Shown: in pieces, positions 25,870-34,353 of the stretch
How the letters are laid out: each line of letters starts with the position of its first letter
How positions within the stretch are numbered: position 1 is the first letter of the stretch
Assembly (NCBI RefSeq): GCF_900129035.1
Contig: NZ_FQTW01000009.1
Span: 1 to 64,000, forward strand
Origin: Psychroflexus salarius
GTDB lineage: Bacteria > Bacteroidota > Bacteroidia > Flavobacteriales > Flavobacteriaceae
Direction: 5' to 3'
DNA length: 64,000 nt
Program-made: the position numbers and the translations under genes
The notes under the pieces: generated by a model
What the model was told of the DNA's origin: nothing
Seen by the model: only the letters and a program-made list of their open reading frames with translations
Database searches by the model: none

Positions 25870-28314
25870 TTAAACCGATTTGAACACTCGTCTTGCCAAT
25901 GAATTAACATCAATAAAATACTGCAATCTTATTGATAAAGTATGTTGCGTATTTTGCTGAAACAATTGATCTAAACTCGTATTAAAGTCAGCTTCAGCCT
26001 GATTGGTGTTTCTAAATAATTGGTTGCGATATAAAGCGGTTAAAAAACTACCTGGTGCAAATTGCCAAGAATAACTCAAATCGATATTCCACGTGCTAAA
26101 ATTAATATCTGGGCTAGAGTCTAAGTCTGTTTTAGGCAGATTGGGGTTTTCGATTAAACGCCCATTTGCTTGTAGATTATACATATTAATATCGTATAAA
26201 ACGGTGTCCCAATAGTGTCTAAATTGAAGTTTTAAGGCGTTAAACGGATTAAAGGTGTAGTTTGCATTGATGCTATTTTCAATGATTTTTCGATCACGTT
26301 CACCAAAAATGGGTTGGTTATTAAAAAATGTTGCAAATCCACGATCGTTAATCGTTTCATTAATGGTAAATTCATAAGTCATAAAAAATGCATCATTAAA
26401 TCGAAACCGCGGCTCTACGTTGATGCGGTATGATGTTGTGTTTCGGTTTTCTTCAAAAAAAGTTCCTGCATTTAAACGGAGATCTAATGCAAATGCACGG
26501 TTGTAATTACTTGAAATAAATCCGCCAACATCAATAACATTTTCGTAGATAAAATAACGGCCATCAACACGTGGTTCAAAATAATCATATTGTTTTCCAG
26601 GCTCTAAGCTGAAATTAAATCCGAATGAATCTAGCTTTAAAGTGTTTGCAAAAAAATTACCATTAACCTTTAAACCTGTAAATGTATTTGGGTTAGCCAA
26701 GCGTTCATAATTAACATCTAAACTGTATTGATAATTTTGAAAATACTGTGTTGGTTCAAACTCACGATAAGAAACTTCAGCATAGCTGTTATTGTAGTTA
26801 TTTCTTAACAATAAACCTAAATCATTAATATCGAATTTTTTATCAGCATAATCTTGACCTAATGCAAATCTAAAATTACCACCAACCTTAGCGACTTCAG
26901 CTGTGGCACTGTAGCCACTTTTAGGTTGATTGGTATCACTTAATTGACTCGTTTTTGCTTCAGCTGAAATTGCATAGGTATTCGATTTATTAATTAAATT
27001 CAATAAGGCACCGGTCACATTAGCATCTCTAAAATCACCTTGTCTAGAAACATTCGTATTAATTAAACTCACCGATGAGTTTCGGTTAAATTGTTGGTCT
27101 AAAACCAAAATATTGTAATTGGTCAATGGCTCTACTAATTCACGCCGGTTTAAACCACTAATGGTATCTCTAATATTGACGTATGTTTTTTCAGTTAAAG
27201 CGTTAAAAACACCAATTCCTAGGCCATTTTTTAAACGACCAGATAACTTTGCAGCATTAATTAAGTCTACTTTTGAAGGTCTGCTTTGTAGTTGTTCACT
27301 TTCATTTAAATTGACTTGGCCTGTTGGTGCACTACCAATCCGACGTGAAAAAAACAGGTTACCTTTGGTAAACAAATCAATGCCTTCCATAAAAAATTGG
27401 CGTTGTTCTGCAAAGGTTTGTTCAAAAGGCCCTAAGTTAAGCACAACATCATCAAAACGTGCTTGGCTAAAATCTGGAATTAAAGTCGCATCAAGCGTAA
27501 TATTATCGGTTATACCGTATTTAATATCCATCCCAAATTTTAAATCTGTTGAGGTTGTGTTGGTATTTTGGTTGACTAAGCCAGTTGTAAATGGATATAA
27601 ATTAAGGCGTAAAGGCGGTTTAAGGTTTTTAATTCCTGTTAATTCGCCATGATAAATTCCTTCGTAAGCTTTGGTGGGATCAATGGCATTCCAGGCGTAT
27701 TCAGAGCGTTTGCGTCTAAAAAATCGTTTAAATTGTACGCCCCAAGTTTGAATGTCATCTTTTGGAAAACGTAAACTGCGGTAAGGAATTAGCAGTTCAA
27801 GCTGCCAACCAAAATCAGTTAATTGTACAGCGCTTTCCCAAACCGCATTCCATCCGAAATCTTGCCCTAAACTTGGACTCGATAAAGCATCGGCTTGAAC
27901 ACCAGAACTAAATACAATAAATTGGGTATCGTTTTGGGCGTCGTTATTAGGGTTTAAAACAAGCGTAAAATAGTCGGTTTGGCCAAATTCATCACGTTTG
28001 GTGAGCTGATTCATCATTAAACTTGGCTCGTCATAGAGTTTAGCCGCAAGGTAAATGCCTTTTTTATTATAAAATAATTTGACTTCAGTTTTGATTTTAT
28101 CATCAGCTTGAAGCCCTATGTTAGGGGTAAATTGAGTGAAATTGGTAGCCTTTGGTAAATTTTGCCAAATGCTATCACTCAAATTCCCATCGATGATGGC
28201 AGAAGCTTCGGTTGAAGTGATTTTATACTGCTTTTTTGTTTGTGATAAAACGCTAAAATTCAGTATTAAACTTAAAACAAATAGAAGTTGAAATTGCTTA
28301 AATGTAAAGTTCAT
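25870..28314 (-). CDS. DUF5916 outer-membrane protein with N-terminal CBM9-like domain
   Basis: 814 aa. The signal peptide ends near residue 24 (VLSQ). Residues about 30-225 form a carbohydrate-binding family 9-like beta-sandwich (AIIDGNLSDSIWQNLPKA, then KRDEFGQTDYFTLVLNPNND). The rest is a DUF5916 region whose alternating strands end in LSIRLQYFIDVNSLARRVFK, compatible with an outer-membrane barrel. Some relatives are annotated as hydrolases but no catalytic motif is visible. The gene stands alone upstream of the divergent arsenic operon. Confidence 0.82.
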   Translation of the reverse strand: MNFTFKQFQLLFVLSLILNFSVLSQTKKQYKITSTEASAIIDGNLSDSIWQNLPKATNFTQFTPNIGLQADDKIKTEVKLFYNKKGIYLAAKLYDEPSLMMNQLTKRDEFGQTDYFTLVLNPNNDAQNDTQFIVFSSGVQADALSSPSLGQDFGWNAVWESAVQLTDFGWQLELLIPYRSLRFPKDDIQTWGVQFKRFFRRKRSEYAWNAIDPTKAYEGIYHGELTGIKNLKPPLRLNLYPFTTGLVNQNTNTTSTDLKFGMDIKYGITDNITLDATLIPDFSQARFDDVVLNLGPFEQTFAEQRQFFMEGIDLFTKGNLFFSRRIGSAPTGQVNLNESEQLQSRPSKVDLINAAKLSGRLKNGLGIGVFNALTEKTYVNIRDTISGLNRRELVEPLTNYNILVLDQQFNRNSSVSLINTNVSRQGDFRDANVTGALLNLINKSNTYAISAEAKTSQLSDTNQPKSGYSATAEVAKVGGNFRFALGQDYADKKFDINDLGLLLRNNYNNSYAEVSYREFEPTQYFQNYQYSLDVNYERLANPNTFTGLKVNGNFFANTLKLDSFGFNFSLEPGKQYDYFEPRVDGRYFIYENVIDVGGFISSNYNRAFALDLRLNAGTFFEENRNTTSYRINVEPRFRFNDAFFMTYEFTINETINDRGFATFFNNQPIFGERDRKIIENSINANYTFNPFNALKLQFRHYWDTVLYDINMYNLQANGRLIENPNLPKTDLDSSPDINFSTWNIDLSYSWQFAPGSFLTALYRNQLFRNTNQAEADFNTSLDQLFQQNTQHTLSIRLQYFIDVNSLARRVFKSV

Positions 28315-28398
28315 TTGCTGAGTTTAAAATCATCTATATTTTGACCACAAGTTTAATTAAAAGTTGAAAAAACTTGGCTGAAATATTTTATAATCGTA

Positions 28399-28410
28399 AT
28401 ATTGCAATAT
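28399..28410. promoter_or_regulatory. Candidate ArsR operator palindrome
   Basis: ATATTGCAATAT is a perfect 12-bp palindrome centred about 19 bp upstream of the arsR ATG, where an autorepressor would block transcription. No exact TAnnTTTG element is seen next to it. Confidence 0.4.
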
Positions 28411-28422
28411 ATAATTTTAACG

Positions 28423-28755
28423 ATGGGAATTACGAAATCAAATTTATTTACAGAAGACCAAAACCAATTAGCTAAAGTAGCCAAAGTTTTAGGACATCCA
28501 GCGCGAATAGCCATTTTAGATGTTTTATTAACAGCCGAAACTTGTATTTGTGGCGACTTGGTTGAAGAACTGGGTTTAGCACAAGCAACGATTAGTCAAC
28601 ACTTACGAGAATTAAAGTCGGTTGGTATTATTCAAGGAAATATTGAAGGTAAATCGGTTTGTTATTGTATTAATCCTGAACAATGGCAGTATATAAGCCA
28701 TCAATTTACAAAGATGTTTCAACGTTTCCCATCATCACATTCAGATTGTTGTTAA
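28423..28755 (+). CDS. arsR: ArsR/SmtB family metalloregulator
   Basis: 110 aa from ATG at 28423; the frame extends seven codons to a TTG that lies inside the palindromic operator. It has the winged-helix order VLGHPARIAILDVLL, ETCICGDLVEELGLAQATIS (recognition helix with a CxC metal site), then QHLRELKSVGIIQGNIEGKS. The C-terminus ends SHSDCC, giving a second vicinal cysteine pair. It should repress the operon until As(III) or a similar thiol-binding metalloid is bound. It is the first gene of the arsenic operon. Confidence 0.92.
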   Translation: MGITKSNLFTEDQNQLAKVAKVLGHPARIAILDVLLTAETCICGDLVEELGLAQATISQHLRELKSVGIIQGNIEGKSVCYCINPEQWQYISHQFTKMFQRFPSSHSDCC

Positions 28756-28772
28756 TTAAAAATAAAATTAAA

Positions 28773-29225
28773 ATGACCTTACAAGAAGTTAAATCACATT
28801 TAGAAAACTTAGAAAGTTTAAAATTTCAACTGCCAGATGGCAGTATTGTTCCAGAGCATTTTCATGTGACTGAAGTTGGTGAAGTGACCAAACACTTTAT
28901 TGATTGTGGCGGCACTATTCGTCATGAAAAAGTAGCGAATTTTCAGCTTTGGACGGCAGATGATGTTGATCACCGTTTACAGCCTCAAAAATTGAAAAAT
29001 ATTATTTCTTTATCAGAACGTCAACTTCAGCTGAATCCCAATTTAAACGTAGAAGTCGAATACCAAGGCAGCACAATAGGAAAATATCATTTAGAATTTA
29101 ACGATGGTAAGTTCCAATTAGTTTCAACGCTAACAGATTGTTTAGCAAAAGACAAGTGTGGAATTCCTGAACCTCAGGAACAAGAAAAAGCTACAGCTTG
29201 TGATCCTAATTCTGGTTGCTGTTAA
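28773..29225 (+). CDS. DUF6428 family protein of the arsenic operon
   Basis: 150 aa from ATG at 28773 (17 bp after arsR). The conserved opening is HLENLESLKFQLPDGSIVPEH, with FHVTEVGEVTKHFIDCGGT and LWTADDVDHRL. The family sits between arsR and the arsenite pump in many Bacteroidota. The C-terminal third is cysteine-rich, CLAKDKCG ... CDPNSGCC, and could bind arsenite or another soft metal. The biochemical role is unknown; binding or delivery of arsenite is my inference from the cysteines and context. Confidence 0.82.
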   Translation: MTLQEVKSHLENLESLKFQLPDGSIVPEHFHVTEVGEVTKHFIDCGGTIRHEKVANFQLWTADDVDHRLQPQKLKNIISLSERQLQLNPNLNVEVEYQGSTIGKYHLEFNDGKFQLVSTLTDCLAKDKCGIPEPQEQEKATACDPNSGCC

Positions 29226-29228
29226 ATT

Positions 29229-30239
29229 ATGGGTTTTTTTGAGCGTTACCTTAGTATTTGGGTGGTCTTATGTATTGTAGCCGGTATAGGTTTAGGTTAT
29301 GTCGCTGGTGACAGCATTTCCGTTATCAGCGACTTAACTTATGCTAATGTTAATTTGCCTGTCGCTATTTTAGTGTGGTTAATGATTTACCCAATGATGA
29401 TGCAAATCGATTTTTCTTCCTTAAAAAATATACATCAACATCGTAAAGGTTTAGGCCTAACTTTAGTGGTTAATTGGCTTATCAAACCCTTTTCAATGGC
29501 CTTTTTTGCGTGGTTATTTTTAGATCAAATTTTTCATGCTTATTTAACACCAGATCAAGCTAGCCAATATATTGCAGGCGCTATAATTTTAGGTGCTGCG
29601 CCTTGCACGGCAATGGTTTTTGTGTGGTCTTATTTAACTAAAGGTGATGCTAATTATACCTTAGTTCAAGTTTCGATTAACGATTTAATTTTGCTAGTCG
29701 CTTTTATACCAATTGTCAAGTTTTTATTAGGTGTCACTAATATTGAAATTCCCTATGAAACATTACTAACGTCAGTGCTGATTTTTGTAGTGATACCACT
29801 TTTAGCAGGCTATTTATCCAATAAATTTTTAATTAAAAAATATGGTAAAGACTGGTTTGCTCATCGGTTTTTACCTGTTTTAAAACCACTTTCTATCTTG
29901 GCCTTGCTTACAACATTAGTTTTATTATTTGCTTTTCAAGGCCAAACCATTGTCGAAAAACCTTTTGATATTTTGTTAATCGCCGTGCCCTTAACCATTC
30001 AAACTTATGTAATTTTCTTTTTAAGTTGGTTTGCAGGTCGGTTTTTAAAACTAAAACATCGTATTTGTGCGCCATCGGCAATGATTGGTGCCAGTAACTT
30101 TTTTGAACTAGCTGTGGCGGTAGCTATTGCCTTGTTTGGTCTTAATTCGGGTGCTGCTTTAGCAACCGTTGTAGGTGTTTTAATTGAAGTTCCTGTTATG
30201 TTATCGCTTGTGGCCATTGCCAATAAATGGCGGTATTGA
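29229..30239 (+). CDS. acr3: ACR3-family arsenite efflux transporter
   Basis: 336 aa with about ten hydrophobic helices. [20 protein letters not shown] is the ACR3 N-terminus. The essential cysteine is in [32 protein letters not shown] is the conserved helix with FE. It exports As(III) across the inner membrane. It starts 3 bp after the DUF6428 stop and precedes the arsenate reductase-like gene by 31 bp. Confidence 0.95.
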   Translation: MGFFERYLSIWVVLCIVAGIGLGYVAGDSISVISDLTYANVNLPVAILVWLMIYPMMMQIDFSSLKNIHQHRKGLGLTLVVNWLIKPFSMAFFAWLFLDQIFHAYLTPDQASQYIAGAIILGAAPCTAMVFVWSYLTKGDANYTLVQVSINDLILLVAFIPIVKFLLGVTNIEIPYETLLTSVLIFVVIPLLAGYLSNKFLIKKYGKDWFAHRFLPVLKPLSILALLTTLVLLFAFQGQTIVEKPFDILLIAVPLTIQTYVIFFLSWFAGRFLKLKHRICAPSAMIGASNFFELAVAVAIALFGLNSGAALATVVGVLIEVPVMLSLVAIANKWRY

Positions 30240-30270
30240 ATATAAGCTAGGCTGAAAAAACCTATTACTT

Positions 30271-30900
30271 ATGAAACAAATCGGAAATTATGGCGAACAT
30301 TTTAAAGCTGAAGAATCTAAACTTTCACCTGAGCGAATTGCTTTATTAAAACGTGCGGCATCAGCCATTTCAGTTGAAGTAACCGAACAAAACACACCGG
30401 TTAAACTCATGTTTATTTGCACACATAATTCACGCCGGAGCCAGTTAGCGCAAGCTTGGGCGTTTGTTTTTGCAGAACACTATTTCCCAAATGTTTTTGA
30501 GGTGTATTCTGGCGGAACTGAAGTGACAGCTTGCCATCTGAATACTCTTAAATCCCTAATAAATCTAGGGTTTGATGTGCAAACCAGAGAAACTTCAACT
30601 GGAAACGCTAAACATGGCCTGAAGTTTCATAATCGTTCTTTAAGTTTATATTCAAAACTATATAATTCCGCTGAACATCCATCAAATCATTTTATCGCTT
30701 TTATGACTTGTGCTCAGGCATCTGAAAATTGTCCTGTAGTGTTTGGTGCAAAGCATCGATTCAATTTCAATTTTGAAGATCCTAAACGTTTTGATGAAAC
30801 GCCAAATGCTATAATTGAATACGAGAAAACTGCACTAGAAATCGGACGAGAACTTCATTTTTTATTCAATTTAATAAAACATCAAACTCGCACTAATTAA
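30271..30900 (+). CDS. Arsenate reductase-like protein (low-molecular-weight phosphatase fold)
   Basis: 209 aa. The P-loop is FICTHNSRRSQLAQAW, the CX5R motif of the LMW tyrosine phosphatase fold. A second pair of cysteines, MTCAQASENCP, spaced C-x6-C, matches the resolving cysteines of thioredoxin-coupled arsenate reductases. It should reduce As(V) to As(III) for Acr3. The N-terminal 40 residues (QIGNYGEHFKAEESKLSPER) are an extension typical of the flavobacterial form. The 3' end overlaps the convergent DUF3667 gene by 30 bp. Confidence 0.88.
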   Translation: MKQIGNYGEHFKAEESKLSPERIALLKRAASAISVEVTEQNTPVKLMFICTHNSRRSQLAQAWAFVFAEHYFPNVFEVYSGGTEVTACHLNTLKSLINLGFDVQTRETSTGNAKHGLKFHNRSLSLYSKLYNSAEHPSNHFIAFMTCAQASENCPVVFGAKHRFNFNFEDPKRFDETPNAIIEYEKTALEIGRELHFLFNLIKHQTRTN

Positions 30901-31866
30901 GCTCACAACAAACAATAGACACGTTATTATGTAGAGAAATGCCAATAAAAAGCATTTAACCAATGTTTTGAAAAAGCCTTGTTTGTAAAAATACATCGAG
31001 GCCATAATATGGTAGATTATAAAAAGATAAATTGAAATTGAGTTAAAACTAGCAGAGTCGTTATTTACCATAAAGTTGATGCTAATTTCAAGGAGTAACA
31101 AAAGAAAAAACACACTTGTTTCGTGAAAGTTGAAGATGAGATGATCAACGTAAGTGAATTTTCGTCTGGCATATAACAGCCAAGAAAAAAGACTGAATAT
31201 AGGGATAAAACCAAACAAGAAAAACGGTAGTTTAGGTAGGATGTAGGTTATAAAATCAGTTGGACTTTTTTCAAGCTTAAAGCTTCCATTAATTAATTTG
31301 ACTTTGAGCTGGTTGGTCATAGAATCTTTAAAGCCAAGCTGAGTTCTGATGCTATCATAATTCGACAAACCGCTGTATTTAATATATTGGCCTGTTTTTT
31401 GAAAATCGAATGTTTTAGACTTTTGTCTAGCTAATGCCTTAGCTAAGGAGTCATTTGGTTTTACTAAAAATTCTTTATTGGTTTCATTAACTTGTTGTTG
31501 GATTTCATCTACAGGAATTAACCAGGTTAACATCAAAAAGAAAATGATAGCAATGCTTATAAAAAACCGAAATGGGTTAACGTATTTAATGCGTTTGCCA
31601 TGTGTATATTCTAGTGAAATTTTACCTGGGCGTGTAAAAATAGCGCCGATTGTTTTTCTTAAGCGCGAATCGTATGAGAAAATACCTGCAAAAAACTCTT
31701 TTATTAAATCACTAAGACTTAACTTTTTGTTGGAATTGCGTTGACCACAATTTGAGCAGTATTGGTCTGAAACATCAATACTGTGCTGGCAATTTAAGCA
31801 AACTTCAGAACGAAACTCACGTTTAAAACGTTTTGGTTTACCAATTATTTTAGGCCATTTTAACAT
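30871..31866 (-). CDS. DUF3667 domain-containing membrane protein with zinc ribbon
   Basis: 331 aa. An N-terminal zinc ribbon (CLNCQHSIDVSDQYCSNCGQ) is followed by the DUF3667 core DLIKEFFAGIFSYDSRLRKT and FTRPGKISLEYTHGKRIKYV. After that come about six hydrophobic segments. Family function is unknown. It is monocistronic and its 3' end overlaps the arsenate reductase gene in antisense by 30 bp. Confidence 0.85.
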   Translation of the reverse strand: MLKWPKIIGKPKRFKREFRSEVCLNCQHSIDVSDQYCSNCGQRNSNKKLSLSDLIKEFFAGIFSYDSRLRKTIGAIFTRPGKISLEYTHGKRIKYVNPFRFFISIAIIFFLMLTWLIPVDEIQQQVNETNKEFLVKPNDSLAKALARQKSKTFDFQKTGQYIKYSGLSNYDSIRTQLGFKDSMTNQLKVKLINGSFKLEKSPTDFITYILPKLPFFLFGFIPIFSLFSWLLYARRKFTYVDHLIFNFHETSVFFLLLLLEISINFMVNNDSASFNSISIYLFIIYHIMASMYFYKQGFFKTLVKCFLLAFLYIITCLLFVVSLISASLMFY

Positions 31867-31969
31867 ATGGTAAATATAGCAATGAAAATTAATTTGAGTA
31901 AATATTAATATGTTTTATGTATATGATATAAAGGATAAATAAACAATTATGATGTTTTTAAGATAATAA

Positions 31970-31986
31970 TAATAGTAATACTATTA
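31970..31986. promoter_or_regulatory. Candidate TetR operator: 17-bp palindrome
   Basis: TAATAGTA-A-TACTATTA is a perfect 8+8 palindrome around one central base. Its right end overlaps the first two bases of the -7 element at 31985-31992, so a bound dimer would block polymerase. The dyad length fits TetR-family operators. Confidence 0.55.
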
Positions 31987-31992
31987 AATTTG
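31985..31992 (+). promoter_or_regulatory. -7 promoter element of the export operon
   Basis: TAAATTTG matches TAnnTTTG, 18 bp before the ATG of the TetR gene, and overlaps the 17-bp palindrome. Confidence 0.55.
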
Positions 31993-32010
31993 CAAAGTAA
32001 TGTTTCATAA

Positions 32011-32703
32011 ATGGAAAGTTTACTTTCAAATATCAGAATTAATATCAGTGAATGCTTATACGTTAAGGATCCTGAAAGTTCAAAATTAGGGCAGCGTATT
32101 CTATCAAATAGTATTGTTTTGATAGATCAGCTAGGTTTTGAAGAGTTTAATTTTAAAAAGTTAGGTCAAGAAATACAATCTAACGAAAGTTCAATTTACC
32201 GATATTTTGAAAATAAGCAAAAGCTTTTACAATACCTTTCGGCCTTATACTGGGGAATTTTAGAATATCGTTTAGTGGTTGAAACAACTGCCATTCAAAA
32301 TCCTGAAGAGCGTTTATATAAAGCGGTAGAAATTGTGACCAAAAACCCAGAAAGTATTTCCACACAACCCCATATTAACTTAAATAATTTGCGTAATATT
32401 ATCATAGCAGAATTTACAAAGTCTTATCATCAAAAACATGTCGATGAAGATAATAGTGAGGGCAATTTTAGTATTTATAAACGTTTAGTATTACGCATAG
32501 CTGAAATGATTCAATTAGTCGATTCAGGTTTTAAATTTCCGAAGTCACTAGCTTCAACTATATTAGATGGTTCTTTACATCAATTTTTCATTTCGGCACA
32601 TTTTAAATCGATTAGTGATACTGCTTCAAACAGCGAAGTTTTCGATTTTTTCAACCAAATGATTTCACGACTTTTAAACCGTATGACCAATGGCTCAAAA
32701 TAA
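32011..32703 (+). CDS. TetR/AcrR family transcriptional regulator
   Basis: 230 aa. The N-terminal HTH is seen as LIDQLGFEEFNFKKLGQEIQ and SNESSIYRYFENKQKLLQYL (recognition helix with the YRYF pattern of the family). The C-terminal half is helical and would bind an unknown ligand. It is the first gene of an operon with ABC, HlyD and TolC genes. The stop lies 14 bp inside the next gene. A palindrome over its own promoter suggests autoregulation of the whole export operon. Confidence 0.88.
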   Translation: MESLLSNIRINISECLYVKDPESSKLGQRILSNSIVLIDQLGFEEFNFKKLGQEIQSNESSIYRYFENKQKLLQYLSALYWGILEYRLVVETTAIQNPEERLYKAVEIVTKNPESISTQPHINLNNLRNIIIAEFTKSYHQKHVDEDNSEGNFSIYKRLVLRIAEMIQLVDSGFKFPKSLASTILDGSLHQFFISAHFKSISDTASNSEVFDFFNQMISRLLNRMTNGSK

Positions 32704-34351
32704 TAACACTCCATGGCAACGCTTGCTTAGCTTAATGCAATTAGAGCGAGAAGATATTTATAAAATTTTGCTATACGCGGCTTTTGCCGGTTTAGTAGGT
32801 TTGTCTTTACCGCTTGGTATTCAAGCTATTATTAACTTAATTCAAGGCGGCCAATTTAACGCTTCAATAATGGTGCTCATCGGCTTGGTGCTCATTGGCG
32901 TTATTTTTCAAGGCATACTTCGATTTATGCAGTTACGAATTGCTGAAGATTTGCAGCAACGTATTTTTACACGCTCATCTTTTGAGTTTATTTATCGATT
33001 TCCAAAAATTAAATCTGAAGCTTTTGAAGGTTATTATCCACCAGAATTAGCTAACCGTTTTTTTGATACAATGATTGTTCAAAAAGGCGTTCCAAAAATG
33101 CTCATTGATTTTTCAGCCGCTTTATTACAAATTATTTTCGGACTCATATTACTATCGTTTTACCATCCGTTTTTCATTTTATTTGGCGTTTTATTGGTAA
33201 TACTGCTATATGTTGTTTTTAAGTTTAGTGTGCCTGAAGGTTTGCAAACAAGTTTAAATGAATCTAAATTTAAATATAAAGTTGCCCATTGGATAGAAGA
33301 AGTAGCCCGCAGTTACGAAAGTTTTAAAGTGTCAGATAGCTTTTCATTGTCAAGTAAAAAAAATGACAAATTAGCACTAGATTACTTAAATGCCCGCGAA
33401 AGTCACTTTTCAATTTTAAAGTTGCAATTCTTTAAAATGATTGGTTTTAAAGCTTTAGTAACAGGTGCGTTATTAATTATTGGAGGTTTGCTAGTGATTA
33501 ATCAACAAATGAATATAGGTCAGTTTGTCGCTGCTGAAATTGTTATTTTATTAATGATTACTTCAGTTGAAAAACTAATCTTAGGTTTAGAGAATGTTTA
33601 TGATGTTTTAACTTCATTAGAAAAAATAGGTCAGATTACTGATTTACCACTTGAAAATCAAGCGGGTTTAACGCCATTTTCAAATTCAACTGATTTTAAT
33701 TTAGAACTTCAAAACATCAATTTAGTATATGATAAATCTCAGCGTCAAGTTTTATCTAATATTAGTTTTGATTTAGCACCGAAACAGCATACCTATATTT
33801 ATGGTCCAAGTGGCGCAGGTAAAACTACTTTTTTAAAGTTGTTAGCAGGTTTAATTATGCCAACTAGTGGCCAATTTTACATGAATGATCATAATATTCA
33901 AAATATAGATTTCGAGCATTACAGATCTTTTGTAGGTCATGTTCTACCAAATAATTTACCTTTCGAAGGAAGTATAAGAGATAATATTAGCTTCAACAAT
34001 CCTGATATTACAAATGAAGCACTCAATGAAGTTCTTGAAAAACTATGCTTAAAAAGCTTTGTAAAATCTCAGCCTCAAGGTATAGAAACCATCATTTCAA
34101 CCGACGGACAGCAATTATCGTATACCATTTCAAAAAAAATAATGCTGGCAAGAGCTGTTATTTCAAAGCCAAAGTTGTTGGTTTTAAAAGACCCACTAAA
34201 CGAATTTGAGCCTAATGAGACTGAACAAATTTTAAGCTATTTGTTTGAAGAATCTCAACCTTGGACAATCGTGGTTGTAAGTCGTAAAGCCATTTGGAAA
34301 CAATATTGCAAAAGACAGATTAATTTAATTAACGGAAAACTAGATGCTTAA
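32690..34351 (+). CDS. ABC exporter half-transporter with degenerate ATPase domain
   Basis: 553 aa. A six-helix membrane domain (about 25-300) precedes one nucleotide-binding domain; no C39 peptidase domain is present. Walker A is intact (YGPSGAGKTT, 372-379). The other catalytic motifs are altered: Q-loop VGHVLPNN has Pro for Gln; signature LSYTISKK replaces LSGGQ; Walker B LLVLKDP has Lys500 for Asp and Asp501 for the catalytic Glu; the switch reads VVVSRK with Arg532 for His. As a homodimer both sites would be defective, so ATP may be bound but not turned over normally. It overlaps tetR by 14 bp and is 2 bp from the HlyD gene. Confidence 0.88.
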   Translation: MAQNNNTPWQRLLSLMQLEREDIYKILLYAAFAGLVGLSLPLGIQAIINLIQGGQFNASIMVLIGLVLIGVIFQGILRFMQLRIAEDLQQRIFTRSSFEFIYRFPKIKSEAFEGYYPPELANRFFDTMIVQKGVPKMLIDFSAALLQIIFGLILLSFYHPFFILFGVLLVILLYVVFKFSVPEGLQTSLNESKFKYKVAHWIEEVARSYESFKVSDSFSLSSKKNDKLALDYLNARESHFSILKLQFFKMIGFKALVTGALLIIGGLLVINQQMNIGQFVAAEIVILLMITSVEKLILGLENVYDVLTSLEKIGQITDLPLENQAGLTPFSNSTDFNLELQNINLVYDKSQRQVLSNISFDLAPKQHTYIYGPSGAGKTTFLKLLAGLIMPTSGQFYMNDHNIQNIDFEHYRSFVGHVLPNNLPFEGSIRDNISFNNPDITNEALNEVLEKLCLKSFVKSQPQGIETIISTDGQQLSYTISKKIMLARAVISKPKLLVLKDPLNEFEPNETEQILSYLFEESQPWTIVVVSRKAIWKQYCKRQINLINGKLDA

Positions 34352-34353
34352 TC

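Noticed and set aside
27119..27652. 177-aa plus-strand open frame opposite the DUF5916 gene
   Set aside because: It lies entirely antisense inside a well-supported gene and has no recognisable domain or signal; a shadow frame.
28683..28772. 30-codon upstream extension of the DUF6428 frame
   Set aside because: It overlaps arsR out of frame; ATG at 28773 gives the conserved start of the family.
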